Shown here: one piece after another, positions 43,029 to 52,185 of the stretch
How the letters are laid out: every line of letters starts with the position of its first letter
Numbering within the stretch: position 1 is the first letter of the stretch
Assembly: GCA_947377285.1 (NCBI GenBank)
Contig: CANCFT010000010.1
Span: 1 to 64,000 of the forward strand
Origin: Bacteriovoracaceae bacterium
Lineage (GTDB): Bacteria; Bdellovibrionota; Bacteriovoracia; Bacteriovoracales; Bacteriovoracaceae
Direction of reading: 5' to 3'
DNA: 64,000 bases
Made by a program: the position numbers and the translations under genes
Notes under the pieces: model-generated
What the model was told of the DNA's origin: nothing
Seen by the model: only the letters and a program-made list of their open reading frames with translations
Database searches by the model: none

Positions 43029-43460
43029 ATGAGTCTAACGAAGGCCGATATAGTTGAACGAGTTTACAAAGAAGCTGGTTTCTCAAAAAAAGAAGCAGCG
43101 GATTTAGTAGACCTCGTATTCAAAGTGATAAAAGACACTCTTTCTAAGGGTGAAAAAGTAAAAATTTCAGGATTCGGAAATTTTTCTATCAGAGATAAGG
43201 CCACTCGAGTTGGGAGAAATCCACAAACTGGAGACGCAATGGATATTTCAGCAAGACGCGTTTTAACTTTTAAACCATCACAGGTTTTAAAAGAAGATGT
43301 GACAATGAGATATGCTCATCGATTGGATGAAAAAGGAAATGAGAACAAAGCACTTCCTCCTAAAGAAGGATCAGCTAGAGCTTTGAGTTCGTTTATGTCT
43401 AATTCCGATGAAGGAGATGAAGATATTGATTTTCATCCAGATGAAGATGACAACGATTAA
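43029..43460 (+). CDS. IHF/HU-family DNA-bending protein with acidic tail
   Basis: 143 residues from ATG 43029, with GGAGG 6 bases upstream; ATG 43026 is too close to it. Residues 1-90 are a full HU/IHF fold: LTKADIVERVYKEAGFSKKEAADLVD, KISGFGNFSIRDK, and RVGRNPQTGD at the DNA-intercalating arm. A further 50 residues follow, ending in an acidic stretch (DEGDEDIDFHPDEDDND), which normal IhfA lacks. The pairing with a MerR gene is the common ihfA-merR order. The acidic tail could modulate DNA binding. Confidence 0.85.
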   Translation: MSLTKADIVERVYKEAGFSKKEAADLVDLVFKVIKDTLSKGEKVKISGFGNFSIRDKATRVGRNPQTGDAMDISARRVLTFKPSQVLKEDVTMRYAHRLDEKGNENKALPPKEGSARALSSFMSNSDEGDEDIDFHPDEDDND

Positions 43461-43481
43461 ACTTTAAGGTCAAATTTACCA

Positions 43482-43955
43482 ATGCAAGAACCAATTGAAA
43501 TTCCCAACAAATCCTCATTTAAAATAAATGAGGTTTGTGCTTTAACCGGTGTTAAGTCTTATGTCTTACGGTTTTGGGAATCAGAGTTTACTGAGATTGC
43601 TCCCATTGTATCGTCAGTGGGGCTCAAGCTTTACGAGCATAAAGATATCGAAGCGATTCTCTTAATTAAGAAGTTACTCTTCGACGATAAACTAACTATT
43701 GAAAAAGCCAAATTTGAAATGAAAATCTTGATGCCAAAAGAGCATCTTGTCGAAAAATCATTTAGTGATTTTGCAGAAGACGGCCATAGCGACTATGTTC
43801 ATACCGAACTGGTTGAATCCAACCATGTACAGTATTCGCAATCTAAACGTGTTCTTGTTGAGTCAGATTTTCAAAAACTCATGCTAGCTAAAAATAAATT
43901 GAGTGAAATTTTAAATCTTACTGAAACTCTTCATCAAAAGAATCACTGGTTCTAA
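43482..43955 (+). CDS. MerR family regulator
   Basis: 157 residues. A winged helix in 12-80 (FKINEVCALTGVKSYVLRFWESEF, then KLYEHKDIEAILLIKKLL) is typical of the MerR-like genes found after ihfA. A helical region and a Ser/Glu-rich C-terminus follow. There is no metal-binding Cys cluster. It is 21 bases after the IHF gene. Its last 45 bases overlap the convergent ispA gene. Confidence 0.88.
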   Translation: MQEPIEIPNKSSFKINEVCALTGVKSYVLRFWESEFTEIAPIVSSVGLKLYEHKDIEAILLIKKLLFDDKLTIEKAKFEMKILMPKEHLVEKSFSDFAEDGHSDYVHTELVESNHVQYSQSKRVLVESDFQKLMLAKNKLSEILNLTETLHQKNHWF

Positions 43956-44849
43956 ATCAAATTTTTTATTTAAATGATTTTCTATGACATTTTGCTTTTG
44001 GGTAAAATTTTCTAGCATTTTCTGATAGTAGGCATTGATTGTTAAGTTGGTATTTACTAGCTTTAACTCTTTCGCCAACTGATTAAAAGTATTTAAATTT
44101 TTTAGCGTTTCACGGTAAGTTTGTTCTGGAAAAATAAGCCAAGGATTGACCGAGAGTTCGTGTTCATTTAATTGTTCGTCACTTAATTCGCTTAAATCAT
44201 CGAGAAGTTGAAAGTTTATTCCCAGCAGTCTTGAAAATTTCCATAATTTTTTAAAAGGTATTTGTTCTGTTGTTGAAGTCAATAAACTGCTTCCAACAAT
44301 TGCTACTTGAATGAGTCTTCCGGTTTTTAATTCGTGGGTCCTGATTGTATTTTCGAAACTTTTTGTCATTTCTTGAGATAAGTCGAGAACTTGTCCGTGG
44401 ATAAGTCCTTTAGGTCCAAGGGCCCAAGAAAAAAAAGACATCAGTTCAAGTGAGCGCTGGTGTTTAATATGCGTAAGAAGTTGGTAGGAGATATTTATTA
44501 GGCCATCTCCGGCCAATAAAGCCTGCCACTGGCCATAAGCTTTATGAGTGCTTGGTTTTCCTCTCCTCATGTCATCATTGTCCATACAAGGCATATCATC
44601 GTGAATGAGCGTATAGCTATGATGAAATTCAACTGCCGACGCGAGTCGTGCATGTGGCGAGTTTTTATCTGTTAGAGATTTTTGGAATTGATCTAAATCT
44701 AAATCTTGAAGAATTGACCAGACAAGTCCTGGTCTAAATAATTTTCCACCAGGAAGAGTGGCGTAATCATAGACTTCGCTAATCGGATGATGAGGTAGGA
44801 GTTTTTGCAAAAAATATTTTAAAGTATTTTCAATTTCTATCGGTGACAT
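43911..44849 (-). CDS. ispA: Polyprenyl (farnesyl/geranylgeranyl) diphosphate synthase
   Basis: 312 residues. It condenses isopentenyl diphosphate with allylic diphosphates for quinone and undecaprenyl synthesis. The first Asp-rich motif is HDDMPCMDNDDMRRGKP, which has the DDxxxxD insertion typical of bacterial FPP/GGPP synthases. GGKLFRPGLV precedes it, and the second motif is QLLDDLSE, weaker than the usual DDILD. Length slightly exceeds IspA. It sits 2 bases after gspN and could read through from the type II operon. Confidence 0.88.
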   Translation of the reverse strand: MSPIEIENTLKYFLQKLLPHHPISEVYDYATLPGGKLFRPGLVWSILQDLDLDQFQKSLTDKNSPHARLASAVEFHHSYTLIHDDMPCMDNDDMRRGKPSTHKAYGQWQALLAGDGLINISYQLLTHIKHQRSLELMSFFSWALGPKGLIHGQVLDLSQEMTKSFENTIRTHELKTGRLIQVAIVGSSLLTSTTEQIPFKKLWKFSRLLGINFQLLDDLSELSDEQLNEHELSVNPWLIFPEQTYRETLKNLNTFNQLAKELKLVNTNLTINAYYQKMLENFTQKQNVIENHLNKKFDLEPVILLMKSFSKI

Positions 44850-44851
44850 AT

Positions 44852-45781
44852 TTATTTTATTTGGGGTGGTCCTAGATTTCCCAAGGGCCCATTTATCTTC
44901 ATCTGATAGGTACCACTGGTATTGTCTTGGGGCAAGAAAAGTTTAAGGAAAGAAAAATTGGCAAGTAGATCATTCGATAACTTGAGTGGACCTTGGAGTT
45001 GAAGAACTGAACTTAAGAAATTTGTTGAGCTCAGTAACAAATTCCCTTTAAGTTTTAATTCTATCGGAGTTCCTGATTGTCCTAGGTCAAGCCGGTCAAT
45101 TTGCATGGTGCTTTTTGTCGTAAAGTGAGTACTTATATCCAATTTTTTTAATTGTATTTGAGTTAATTCAAAACCCTTAATATTTTGGGCCGGTAAACTG
45201 AAATCTTTTGATTTAATATCAATATTTCCACCATCGACATTCCATGATGTAAATTTAAGTGTTCCGTCAATTTTAATAATTCCAGAGATGGCCGATTTAT
45301 TATCTGAGGACATAACTCCAAAAATTTTAGTATCAATCGTAGTATCTTCAATATCAACAAATTGGGTAAATGGAGAAATGGTGGGGTAGAGATTTATGGA
45401 GGTTTTTCCTTCATTGATTTCAACATGAAGTTTTATTCCTGGAGGATAAAAACTGGGAGAATTAAAAGCAATTTTTATATCTTGAAGTTGTAATCGATTA
45501 TTAACTTGTCCAAAACAATTTCCGAGAATGACAGGCTTTCGAATAATTATTTTTGGTAAGAAAAAAGACAATTCAGCTTTTTCAAAAAGTATGGGGCAAG
45601 CTTCATTAGAAGATAGGTTTACCACAAGCCATTTATTGATTCTTTCTTCAAGTGAAAAGTTAAAAAGAAAACCTAGACCAAGTAAAGTTATTCCCATTAA
45701 AAATAATTTAGGAGCTGTCCAATATTTTGGTCCGTATATTTCGTCTGTGAGTTCGTTGTATTGAATTCTTTTTCTTTTCAT
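44852..45781 (-). CDS. gspN: Type II secretion protein GspN
   Basis: 309 residues. A short cytoplasmic start and one membrane helix (about 25-42) precede a long periplasmic beta-rich region, ending in INGPLGNLGPPQIK. The NGPLGNLGPPQ end is characteristic of delta-proteobacterial-type GspN proteins. It is last in the gsp operon, after gspM by 11 bases. It is accessory and absent from many systems. Its exact role is not known. Confidence 0.8.
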   Translation of the reverse strand: MKRKRIQYNELTDEIYGPKYWTAPKLFLMGITLLGLGFLFNFSLEERINKWLVVNLSSNEACPILFEKAELSFFLPKIIIRKPVILGNCFGQVNNRLQLQDIKIAFNSPSFYPPGIKLHVEINEGKTSINLYPTISPFTQFVDIEDTTIDTKIFGVMSSDNKSAISGIIKIDGTLKFTSWNVDGGNIDIKSKDFSLPAQNIKGFELTQIQLKKLDISTHFTTKSTMQIDRLDLGQSGTPIELKLKGNLLLSSTNFLSSVLQLQGPLKLSNDLLANFSFLKLFLPQDNTSGTYQMKINGPLGNLGPPQIK

Positions 45782-45792
45782 TTTATTCTTAT

Positions 45793-46419
45793 TTATTGTG
45801 GTGAACTTTTACCTAAATGCATTAACGAAACTTCACCGTTTAAAAGTTTGGTATTATTATCTTTTGTCATGTTTATTTGCAAGATTTTAAATTTTTCTTG
45901 GTCAATTAACGTTCTCATAAAATTAGAAAAATCTTGCGTACCAAAATTTTGAAAAACAGCAGTAGCTTCAATTTTTGATAAACTAGATGATGAAGAAGCT
46001 TGGGTAAAATTGGCTATTCGAACTTTACTTTGGTCTATATTATTGGAAGACATTAAATTTCGTATTTTATTGTCTAAATCCTCTTGGCTTAATATTGCGA
46101 TAGGGGCCAAGTAACTTGAACTAACGGTCGCCTTGACATCTTTGTTGCCATTGAGAGTTGATATTTGCTCTAATATTTGCATTTTAATTTCTTGATTGAA
46201 TCTCAATCGTGAATTTCCCCACCAGAAAACGAGAATAAAAATATAGGGAATGATAATTAAGCTAAAAGTAAGTATTTGAGCGAATAGTTTTTGTTGTTTT
46301 TCTTCTAAACTGAATAGGAGTTCATTTATTTTTTGAAATCCTGGGTCATTTTTAAGTATGTCTAATTTTTGAAAAATAAATTCATCAATTTTTATAAAGG
46401 CACTTTTTGTTTTATCCAT
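45793..46419 (-). CDS. gspM: Type II secretion protein GspM-like
   Basis: 208 residues. A cytoplasmic start, one membrane helix (about 44-66; QILTFSLIIIPYIFILVFWWG) and a periplasmic ferredoxin-like C-terminal part, as in GspM. Identification rests on topology, size and position between gspL and gspN more than on sequence. GspM anchors GspL in the inner-membrane platform. It lies 3 bases after gspL. Confidence 0.75.
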   Translation of the reverse strand: MDKTKSAFIKIDEFIFQKLDILKNDPGFQKINELLFSLEEKQQKLFAQILTFSLIIIPYIFILVFWWGNSRLRFNQEIKMQILEQISTLNGNKDVKATVSSSYLAPIAILSQEDLDNKIRNLMSSNNIDQSKVRIANFTQASSSSSLSKIEATAVFQNFGTQDFSNFMRTLIDQEKFKILQINMTKDNNTKLLNGEVSLMHLGKSSPQ

Positions 46420-46422
46420 TTT

Positions 46423-48003
46423 TTAATCTCTATCTTGAAAATCAATAGTGAGAACATTGGCACCGGTTTGATACTTTATCTTCAAATCTGCTAATCCAGA
46501 ACCTTGAAGCTTTGACTTCATTAATTCGAGTTCATTGGGGCTCTGAGAAGAAAATGTTGCTGAAACTTTTTGTCCATCACTTAAAAATTTTTCTAAACTT
46601 ACATTTGGATTAGAACTAATTGTTTTACTCAAAAGGGCCAGAGGGCGTAGGGCATTTATATGAGTCGAAGAGAGAATCGTTTTAACTTCATCTTTAACAA
46701 TTTTATTTTTTTTCTTAAGTGCTGCTAGTACTGAGTCTGGTTTTGTTAAATATAGTTTTTGATCTTTGCGACTAATATCGAGTGAAGGTGTTTTTAATAG
46801 ACCCGTAATTTTTGAATCGAGGGCCTTTTCTTGTTTTGTTAAAAAGAAGAATCTCTCTGTAGAAAGCCCTAATAAAATTAAGAGGGCAATAAAAGTCGTT
46901 CTAACCCAAATAAACACTGCTGAATGGATTGAAATAAAAGCATTCGTTGCCGTTTGAAATTTACCAGATAAAAAATTAATTAGATTACTAGGAACGCGTT
47001 GAGTGATGGCCATCATTTTAACTAAGCAGAAATTCTTTTCATTGATGTTATAATCATTTTTAAAGTCTAGTAATGGTGGAAGCGATTCAATTTTAATACC
47101 AGTATGGTAATGAAGAAAATTCTCGATACTATTAATCTGGGATGTTCCACCTAAAATATAAATTTTCTCAATAGCGGTACCAAATTTTACTCGATGACCT
47201 ATTTCCCAAAGTTTAATATCCAAGAGAAGCGGACTTAAAACTTGTTTCATTAATAAGGCAAATTCTTTTTGCTCTACGGAAACTTCACTAAGTTGTTCAT
47301 CAGTTAATAAAAAAGCATTTTCATGTTTATAGATGACTGCGTCTTCATGAGATATCTGATAAGTTTTAGAGATAACTTCATTGATTGAACTACCTGCTAC
47401 AAAAGAAGTATGGTTTGAAACTATCTGGCGATTTTGAACAAAATAGGCTTTAGTTGTTTTGTGGCCAAGGTCAAGAATACAACAAGTATCATTCATCCGA
47501 ATATGATCAATATAGGCATGCATTGTCGATAATTCAGAAGTTAAAACAGAAGGCTGAGCATCTTTTGTTTCAAAATAACCAAAAAATTCTTTAAAAAGAT
47601 TTAGCTGAGTAATATTACTAATTACTGAAAATCCACCCGAGCGTTTGTAAAGCCTGGAGCTATAATGAGCATGGCTTAATGAATAAGGTAAATTCTCATC
47701 TAGTTGAAATGGAATAATTTGTTCAGTTTTTCTTTTTGATGTACCGGGGATTTCTAAATATCGAGTCGTCAGCATTTCATTGGGAATTTGAAAAATAATT
47801 TTTAAGTCATTATTTTTTTTCTGGATAAAAGATACAACAACTTCTCTTTGAAGATCACTCAAGGTTTCCGCATTAGGATAATGGGATTTCGCTTCATCAA
47901 GAATAATTTCTTGTTTCTCGACGAGTATTAAATTCTTTCGTTCAGGTCTTACTTCAACGAATTTGATAGAGTAAGAACCGACATCAATTGCCAAAATATT
48001 CAT
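46423..48003 (-). CDS. gspL: Type II secretion protein GspL-like
   Basis: 526 residues. The cytoplasmic part is an actin-like/PilM-type ATPase fold: LAIDVGSYSIKFVEVRPE at the N-terminus, then CCILDLGHKTTKAYFVQN and IYILGGTSQINSIENFL. A membrane helix lies about 365-385 (IWVRTTFIALLILLGL), and the periplasmic C-terminus is ferredoxin-like. GspL binds GspE in the cytoplasm and connects it to the platform. It is separated from gspK by 72 bases. Confidence 0.85.
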   Translation of the reverse strand: MNILAIDVGSYSIKFVEVRPERKNLILVEKQEIILDEAKSHYPNAETLSDLQREVVVSFIQKKNNDLKIIFQIPNEMLTTRYLEIPGTSKRKTEQIIPFQLDENLPYSLSHAHYSSRLYKRSGGFSVISNITQLNLFKEFFGYFETKDAQPSVLTSELSTMHAYIDHIRMNDTCCILDLGHKTTKAYFVQNRQIVSNHTSFVAGSSINEVISKTYQISHEDAVIYKHENAFLLTDEQLSEVSVEQKEFALLMKQVLSPLLLDIKLWEIGHRVKFGTAIEKIYILGGTSQINSIENFLHYHTGIKIESLPPLLDFKNDYNINEKNFCLVKMMAITQRVPSNLINFLSGKFQTATNAFISIHSAVFIWVRTTFIALLILLGLSTERFFFLTKQEKALDSKITGLLKTPSLDISRKDQKLYLTKPDSVLAALKKKNKIVKDEVKTILSSTHINALRPLALLSKTISSNPNVSLEKFLSDGQKVSATFSSQSPNELELMKSKLQGSGLADLKIKYQTGANVLTIDFQDRD

Positions 48004-48075
48004 AAGTTAAGTTTAACGAAAAAGGCCATTGAATGATAGGAGAAAATAGTTCGATACACTACTTTGAAAAACCGA

Positions 48076-49491
48076 CTATTCCAGTCTAACTTCTACGATC
48101 CGAGGGAGTAAGAGTTGGGTAGGTTCTGGTTTTGCTTTTTGTCCTGGTGGAGGTTGAGCAGAATTGGCACCCGTTGGATCGTCTGCAGACTGTTCTCCAT
48201 CAGTAAGAGGTGGAGTTTGACCTTTGGGAATAGGTTTTTTAATTATTGGTTTAATTGGCAAGTCAATAAAAGCGACTAAATTATAGACGGCATTATTCAT
48301 CGAACCTCTAGAATTAACTTTATAAAGTTTACCAGCAGTATCAATTACAAGGCCTGCGTTATTTAAAGAAGTCATTCGTTCTACATACTCTGTATCACTT
48401 AGAATATTGAGTTCAGAGACAGTTACTCTTTTAAAATCTTCTGCATCTTTAAATTTTTTACCTTTAATTTTTTTGTCAATATCTCCATCTCGGTATTTAA
48501 AAAATTCTTCTATTTGGATATTATTAATTGAAGGAAATAATATTTTTAAATCTTCAGTTGTCAGCTCGTTAATGGCAATGACACTTACTTCATGGACACT
48601 CATACGGTCTTTGATGAGATTTACAATGGCATCGTCCCATGAGGGAAGTAAGTACAGCTCATCAAGGGAGCTCATTGCTCCAAATTTAGGTGTGATATTT
48701 TTTTGAATAAATTTTGCTTCAATTTCTGGTAACATTGAATCTTGAAATGTGCCTTTGTCGCTGACAAAATAGCGAAGTTCTTTAATTAGATAACTTGCAT
48801 CTAGATTGGCGTAATGTGTATGAAAATCTTCATCATTATCATTTTTATCTTTAATTAGTCTTTGCATCGTTTCAATCATTTTCTTTTCAATAACAACCCA
48901 CGCTGGTTCAGCAGGTGTTTTCTTTTGTTGATCTGGAGATCCATTAGCTAGATTTTCATTGTCGGCATTATTATCAGCATTATTATCTGCGGGATTGGCA
49001 GCGTCAGTTTTTGACTTCGGAAGTATTCGAAGTCCGTTGGGGTTTAAGAATCCTGAGATTTTACTAAATGTGACACTTAATTCACCATTAAAAAGAGTTT
49101 TTTTAACAAATTCATCCATGGCGGAACGTTGAATGATATTGGCCTTTGAAGACATAGGAATAGGAAAGACAAACGGCTGCATGATAATTCCTTCCAAATC
49201 GGAACTTGGAAATGAGGTTTTTAAGCCATCGTCTTTTTCAATTTTATTTCGTCCTTCTTGGTAGAGTCTGAGTTTCGCGATAGCAAAATTTAAACCGGAT
49301 TCAGCATTTAATCGAGCTTGAATTTTATCTTGTTGGTTATATATTTTAATTTTATTGAGCTTAGTTTCAAAAGTAAAATCGGCCAATAAAAAAGTTAAAA
49401 TAGTAATAACACCCAAAACCATGATGAGTGCCATTCCTGAATTATTTTTAAGAGTTTGTTTTAAAAAAGTATTATGATGGAATTTTATCAT
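48076..49491 (-). CDS. gspK: Type II secretion minor pseudopilin GspK
   Basis: 471 residues, large as usual for GspK. The prepilin-type start is NNSGMALIMVLGVITILTFLL; position 5 is not Glu, typical of GspK at the pilus tip. It has a large globular domain with many insertions. Residues around 160-175 are a short (ADNN) repeat, ADNNADNNADNE, coded by a 12-base repeat. The end is Pro/Gln-rich. It overlaps gspJ by 4 bases. Confidence 0.88.
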   Translation of the reverse strand: MIKFHHNTFLKQTLKNNSGMALIMVLGVITILTFLLADFTFETKLNKIKIYNQQDKIQARLNAESGLNFAIAKLRLYQEGRNKIEKDDGLKTSFPSSDLEGIIMQPFVFPIPMSSKANIIQRSAMDEFVKKTLFNGELSVTFSKISGFLNPNGLRILPKSKTDAANPADNNADNNADNENLANGSPDQQKKTPAEPAWVVIEKKMIETMQRLIKDKNDNDEDFHTHYANLDASYLIKELRYFVSDKGTFQDSMLPEIEAKFIQKNITPKFGAMSSLDELYLLPSWDDAIVNLIKDRMSVHEVSVIAINELTTEDLKILFPSINNIQIEEFFKYRDGDIDKKIKGKKFKDAEDFKRVTVSELNILSDTEYVERMTSLNNAGLVIDTAGKLYKVNSRGSMNNAVYNLVAFIDLPIKPIIKKPIPKGQTPPLTDGEQSADDPTGANSAQPPPGQKAKPEPTQLLLPRIVEVRLE

Positions 49492-50372
49492 CTAAAAACT
49501 CCATCGCTGCCATTGGGACTTACTGGGTTTTGAGGATCAGGTATTCCTGGTGGAGCCCCATTGCCACCATAGGCATCGGTCGATTTGACATCGTCAAGTT
49601 TGGTATTGAAGTAGGGGTATAAAACTCGAAAGACTTTTTCGATTTTTTGTTCATGATTTTCTTCATCAACCCAAATTAAATTTAATTTAATTGCGCGTAT
49701 AATATTTTTATTCTCATTTAAGTCTAAAAGGGAGCCAACAAATTTTTTAGATTTTTCGTCCCAAAAACTAAATTCAGCAGTTTTTACATGTGTTAATAGG
49801 ACTTGCGATTTAACGTCACCCCAATTGATGTCGTTACTATAAATATTGGTTGCAATTGTTTGGCGAACGATTTCGCTTTCACCAATTGTATTTAAATTTC
49901 GGTCATCTGGTTCATCGTTACTTTTATCTGTTCGGCGAACGCTGTATTTAATCCAGTTGAAACGAGAGTCTTTGCTATCGGCCATTTTTCTTCTATTTGA
50001 TGCTGAAAAAAAGACCAGTGTTGATTTATCTTCAGAAAAAAATTGTGGAATAATAAGTCCATTTTTTGATTTTCCATCAAATAGGCCTTGAGGAGTTGAA
50101 GTATCTTGGTAAATGGCATTAGGATCAGTGCCTGGGGTAAACTTTGCATTTGAGTAGAGTGGGGAATAGAGTTGAGTGAGATCAGTGTCTATTCGGCTGA
50201 TGGCCGTCACAGTTTGAATTAATAATTGATCTTCTTTAGTAACTCTTTCTTTTGTGTCAGTATTTGTATCAATCATTTTATAAGTATAAAGTGAAATAAA
50301 TGCTAGTAATAATATAGCGATTAAAACTTCAATTAAAGTAAAACCAGATGCGTTTTTTAAAAATATTTTCAT
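49488..50372 (-). CDS. gspJ: Type II secretion minor pseudopilin GspJ
   Basis: 294 residues from ATG 50372, one base after the gspI stop; an upstream start at 50471 would run through gspI. The prepilin signal is ASGFTLIEVLIAILLLAF, cut after Gly with Glu5. The globular part carries DTDLTQLYSPLY and RAIKLNLIWVDEE, as in GspJ. It joins GspI and GspK at the pseudopilus tip. Translation is coupled to both neighbours. Confidence 0.88.
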   Translation of the reverse strand: MKIFLKNASGFTLIEVLIAILLLAFISLYTYKMIDTNTDTKERVTKEDQLLIQTVTAISRIDTDLTQLYSPLYSNAKFTPGTDPNAIYQDTSTPQGLFDGKSKNGLIIPQFFSEDKSTLVFFSASNRRKMADSKDSRFNWIKYSVRRTDKSNDEPDDRNLNTIGESEIVRQTIATNIYSNDINWGDVKSQVLLTHVKTAEFSFWDEKSKKFVGSLLDLNENKNIIRAIKLNLIWVDEENHEQKIEKVFRVLYPYFNTKLDDVKSTDAYGGNGAPPGIPDPQNPVSPNGSDGVFR

Positions 50373-50373
50373 C

Positions 50374-50913
50374 TCAGAATCCACCGATTGATACGTCGGC
50401 ATTTGGATTATAGAGCCAAGCTGAAATTCGAAAAGTCGTTGCTTCATTTTTATTTTTTGCAGTAACTTCAACTTGCCAAATCATTTTCTCCATATTTTCT
50501 TTGAAAATCTTAAATATTTTCTTTTCCATTTGGGCCTGTGGAGATTCTTCTTGATCTTTTGAGTCAGCATCGGGAGTACTAATTTTTGTCATATCTGGAA
50601 CATAAAATTTTTTAAACTCAACAGTTGTTTGATAATCGGAATTAGCGACAACATCTTTTGTTTCTTTGGATAAAGTCAATGAATCTCTGAGTTCTGGTGG
50701 GTTAACAATAATTTCGTTTAATTTATTTTCGGCAAAATCTTTAAGTAAAATTTCATCTTTAAGTTTACTCGAGTCTAGAAGATTTAATCCTTGGCCAGTA
50801 ACAAAGACCGAAGCAAATACTGTAAAGATAGCTATGGCGATCATGACCTCCATTAATGTAAAACCATCTTTATTATTTATAAGTTTTTTTAAAATTATTT
50901 TTCTTTTTTCCAT
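50374..50913 (-). CDS. gspI: Type II secretion minor pseudopilin GspI
   Basis: 179 residues. The prepilin signal is KDGFTLMEVMIAIAIFTVF, cleaved after Gly with Glu5. A short globular domain follows (ENKLNEIIVNPPELRDSL), then a stretch with Asp/Glu/Gln and IWQVEVTAKNKNEA. It is somewhat longer than the 120-130 residues usual for GspI because of a charged insertion. It overlaps gspH by 19 bases. Confidence 0.85.
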   Translation of the reverse strand: MEKRKIILKKLINNKDGFTLMEVMIAIAIFTVFASVFVTGQGLNLLDSSKLKDEILLKDFAENKLNEIIVNPPELRDSLTLSKETKDVVANSDYQTTVEFKKFYVPDMTKISTPDADSKDQEESPQAQMEKKIFKIFKENMEKMIWQVEVTAKNKNEATTFRISAWLYNPNADVSIGGF

Positions 50914-51599
50914 TTTTCAAAAACTTCTTTAGCTTTTTCCTGTTGTTTTTCTAAGAGATCTTTTTCAGTTGTAGGACCAAGGTTATAAACCTGGTGCTCG
51001 ATTTTCATACTAAAAGCATTAACCTTTATACTGATTATATCTTCATCACTGCCAAGAATCACTAGTGCCTCATCTTTTTCCCCATTCGGAAATGAATAAA
51101 TTGAAACTTCACCTGAGTATTGCAGCTTTTCTGACTGGGGAGTGGCGACACCAACTATTTTGATATTTTCAGGCATTTCACTATTTTTATCTTGAAACTC
51201 TGAAATCTTATTAAATTTCTGATTGATTGATTGAGATTCTTTGGCCTTTTTTTCTTCTTCTTCTTTTGTTTCTACTTTTGTTTCAAATTCAGGTTTTGGC
51301 GGAAGGATAAATGAGTCACTTGGGCCGTATTCTACCGCGTATTCTTGAGGTTCTTTATTGAGAATAAAATGCAAACGTATAACAGTATTTTTCAAAGCAG
51401 CTTCATCCGACATAAACCGAATTGCTCTCTCTATAGAATTGACTTCTTTATCTAAGTCTTTCCTAGAAGAAAAGGGGTGTGAAATGGCTATACTTGAAGC
51501 TAATGCGATTAAAACCAAGGCCACTAAAATTTCAATTAAAGTGAAGCCTTGGTTATTATTTTGTCGAATTAAAAATTGATTATTGAGGTGCAGCCTCAT
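50895..51599 (-). CDS. gspH: Type II secretion minor pseudopilin GspH
   Basis: 234 residues. Prepilin signal NQGFTLIEILVALVLIALA with Glu5. IERAIRFMSDEAALKNTVIRL is the GspH-type region after the helix. A Glu/Lys-rich insertion (TKEEEEKKAKE) sits at about 107-117, which accounts for the length above the 150-190 usual. It overlaps gspG by 20 bases, with AAGGAG before its ATG. Confidence 0.85.
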   Translation of the reverse strand: MRLHLNNQFLIRQNNNQGFTLIEILVALVLIALASSIAISHPFSSRKDLDKEVNSIERAIRFMSDEAALKNTVIRLHFILNKEPQEYAVEYGPSDSFILPPKPEFETKVETKEEEEKKAKESQSINQKFNKISEFQDKNSEMPENIKIVGVATPQSEKLQYSGEVSIYSFPNGEKDEALVILGSDEDIISIKVNAFSMKIEHQVYNLGPTTEKDLLEKQQEKAKEVFEKWKKEK

Positions 51600-52140
51600 T
51601 ATTGTCTCCTTGGGCCGGTGCTGCGGCAGGGGCCATAGGGGCAGGTGCGCTTCCTGCGTCTTCTTTTGCAGCAGGAGCAGATTTTCCAGACTGAGGTTTT
51701 AAATATATATCTGCATCAGTTCCAGATCCACCAGCTTCACCATCAGCACCCAGAGAAGAAATATTAAAAGTTTTACCATCTGATTCATAAATAAAATCAT
51801 GATCCCATGGATCTTTTGGAACAATATTTCCTTCAATGAAACCATTTTGAGGATAGTCTTTACATTCCCGTCCACCACTTGGTTTAGTGACGAGTGCTTC
51901 TAGACCTTGTTCTGTTGTTGGATAAAAATTACATTTTCTTCTAAATTCTTTTAGAAGTTCATCTAGAGTACTCATTTGAATTTTTGTTGAACTTACTTGA
52001 CCTTCATTATAACGCTCAAACATTTTACTGGCGACAAATGTACCGGCAAGTGCCAGAAGTGTGAGGGCAATAAGGATTTCAATTAATGAAAACCCATTTT
52101 GGTTTTGAAGAAGTGTTCTTTCAAAATCTTTTCTTTCCAT
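51580..52140 (-). CDS. gspG: Major pseudopilin GspG
   Basis: 186 residues. The prepilin signal is QNGFSLIEILIALTLLALA. The conserved GspG region follows: NFYPTTEQGLEALVTKPSG, then PKDPWDHDFIYESDG and LGADGEAGGSGTDADI. The core ends near residue 147. A further 39 residues are Ala/Pro-rich (APAAKEDAGSAPAPMAPAAA), absent in normal GspG. GGAG precedes the ATG. It builds the pseudopilus shaft. Confidence 0.92.
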   Translation of the reverse strand: MERKDFERTLLQNQNGFSLIEILIALTLLALAGTFVASKMFERYNEGQVSSTKIQMSTLDELLKEFRRKCNFYPTTEQGLEALVTKPSGGRECKDYPQNGFIEGNIVPKDPWDHDFIYESDGKTFNISSLGADGEAGGSGTDADIYLKPQSGKSAPAAKEDAGSAPAPMAPAAAPAQGDNNEAAPQ

Positions 52141-52185
52141 ATTTTCTCCGATAACTATATTTAGATATTCTATTTTATAATTTAA

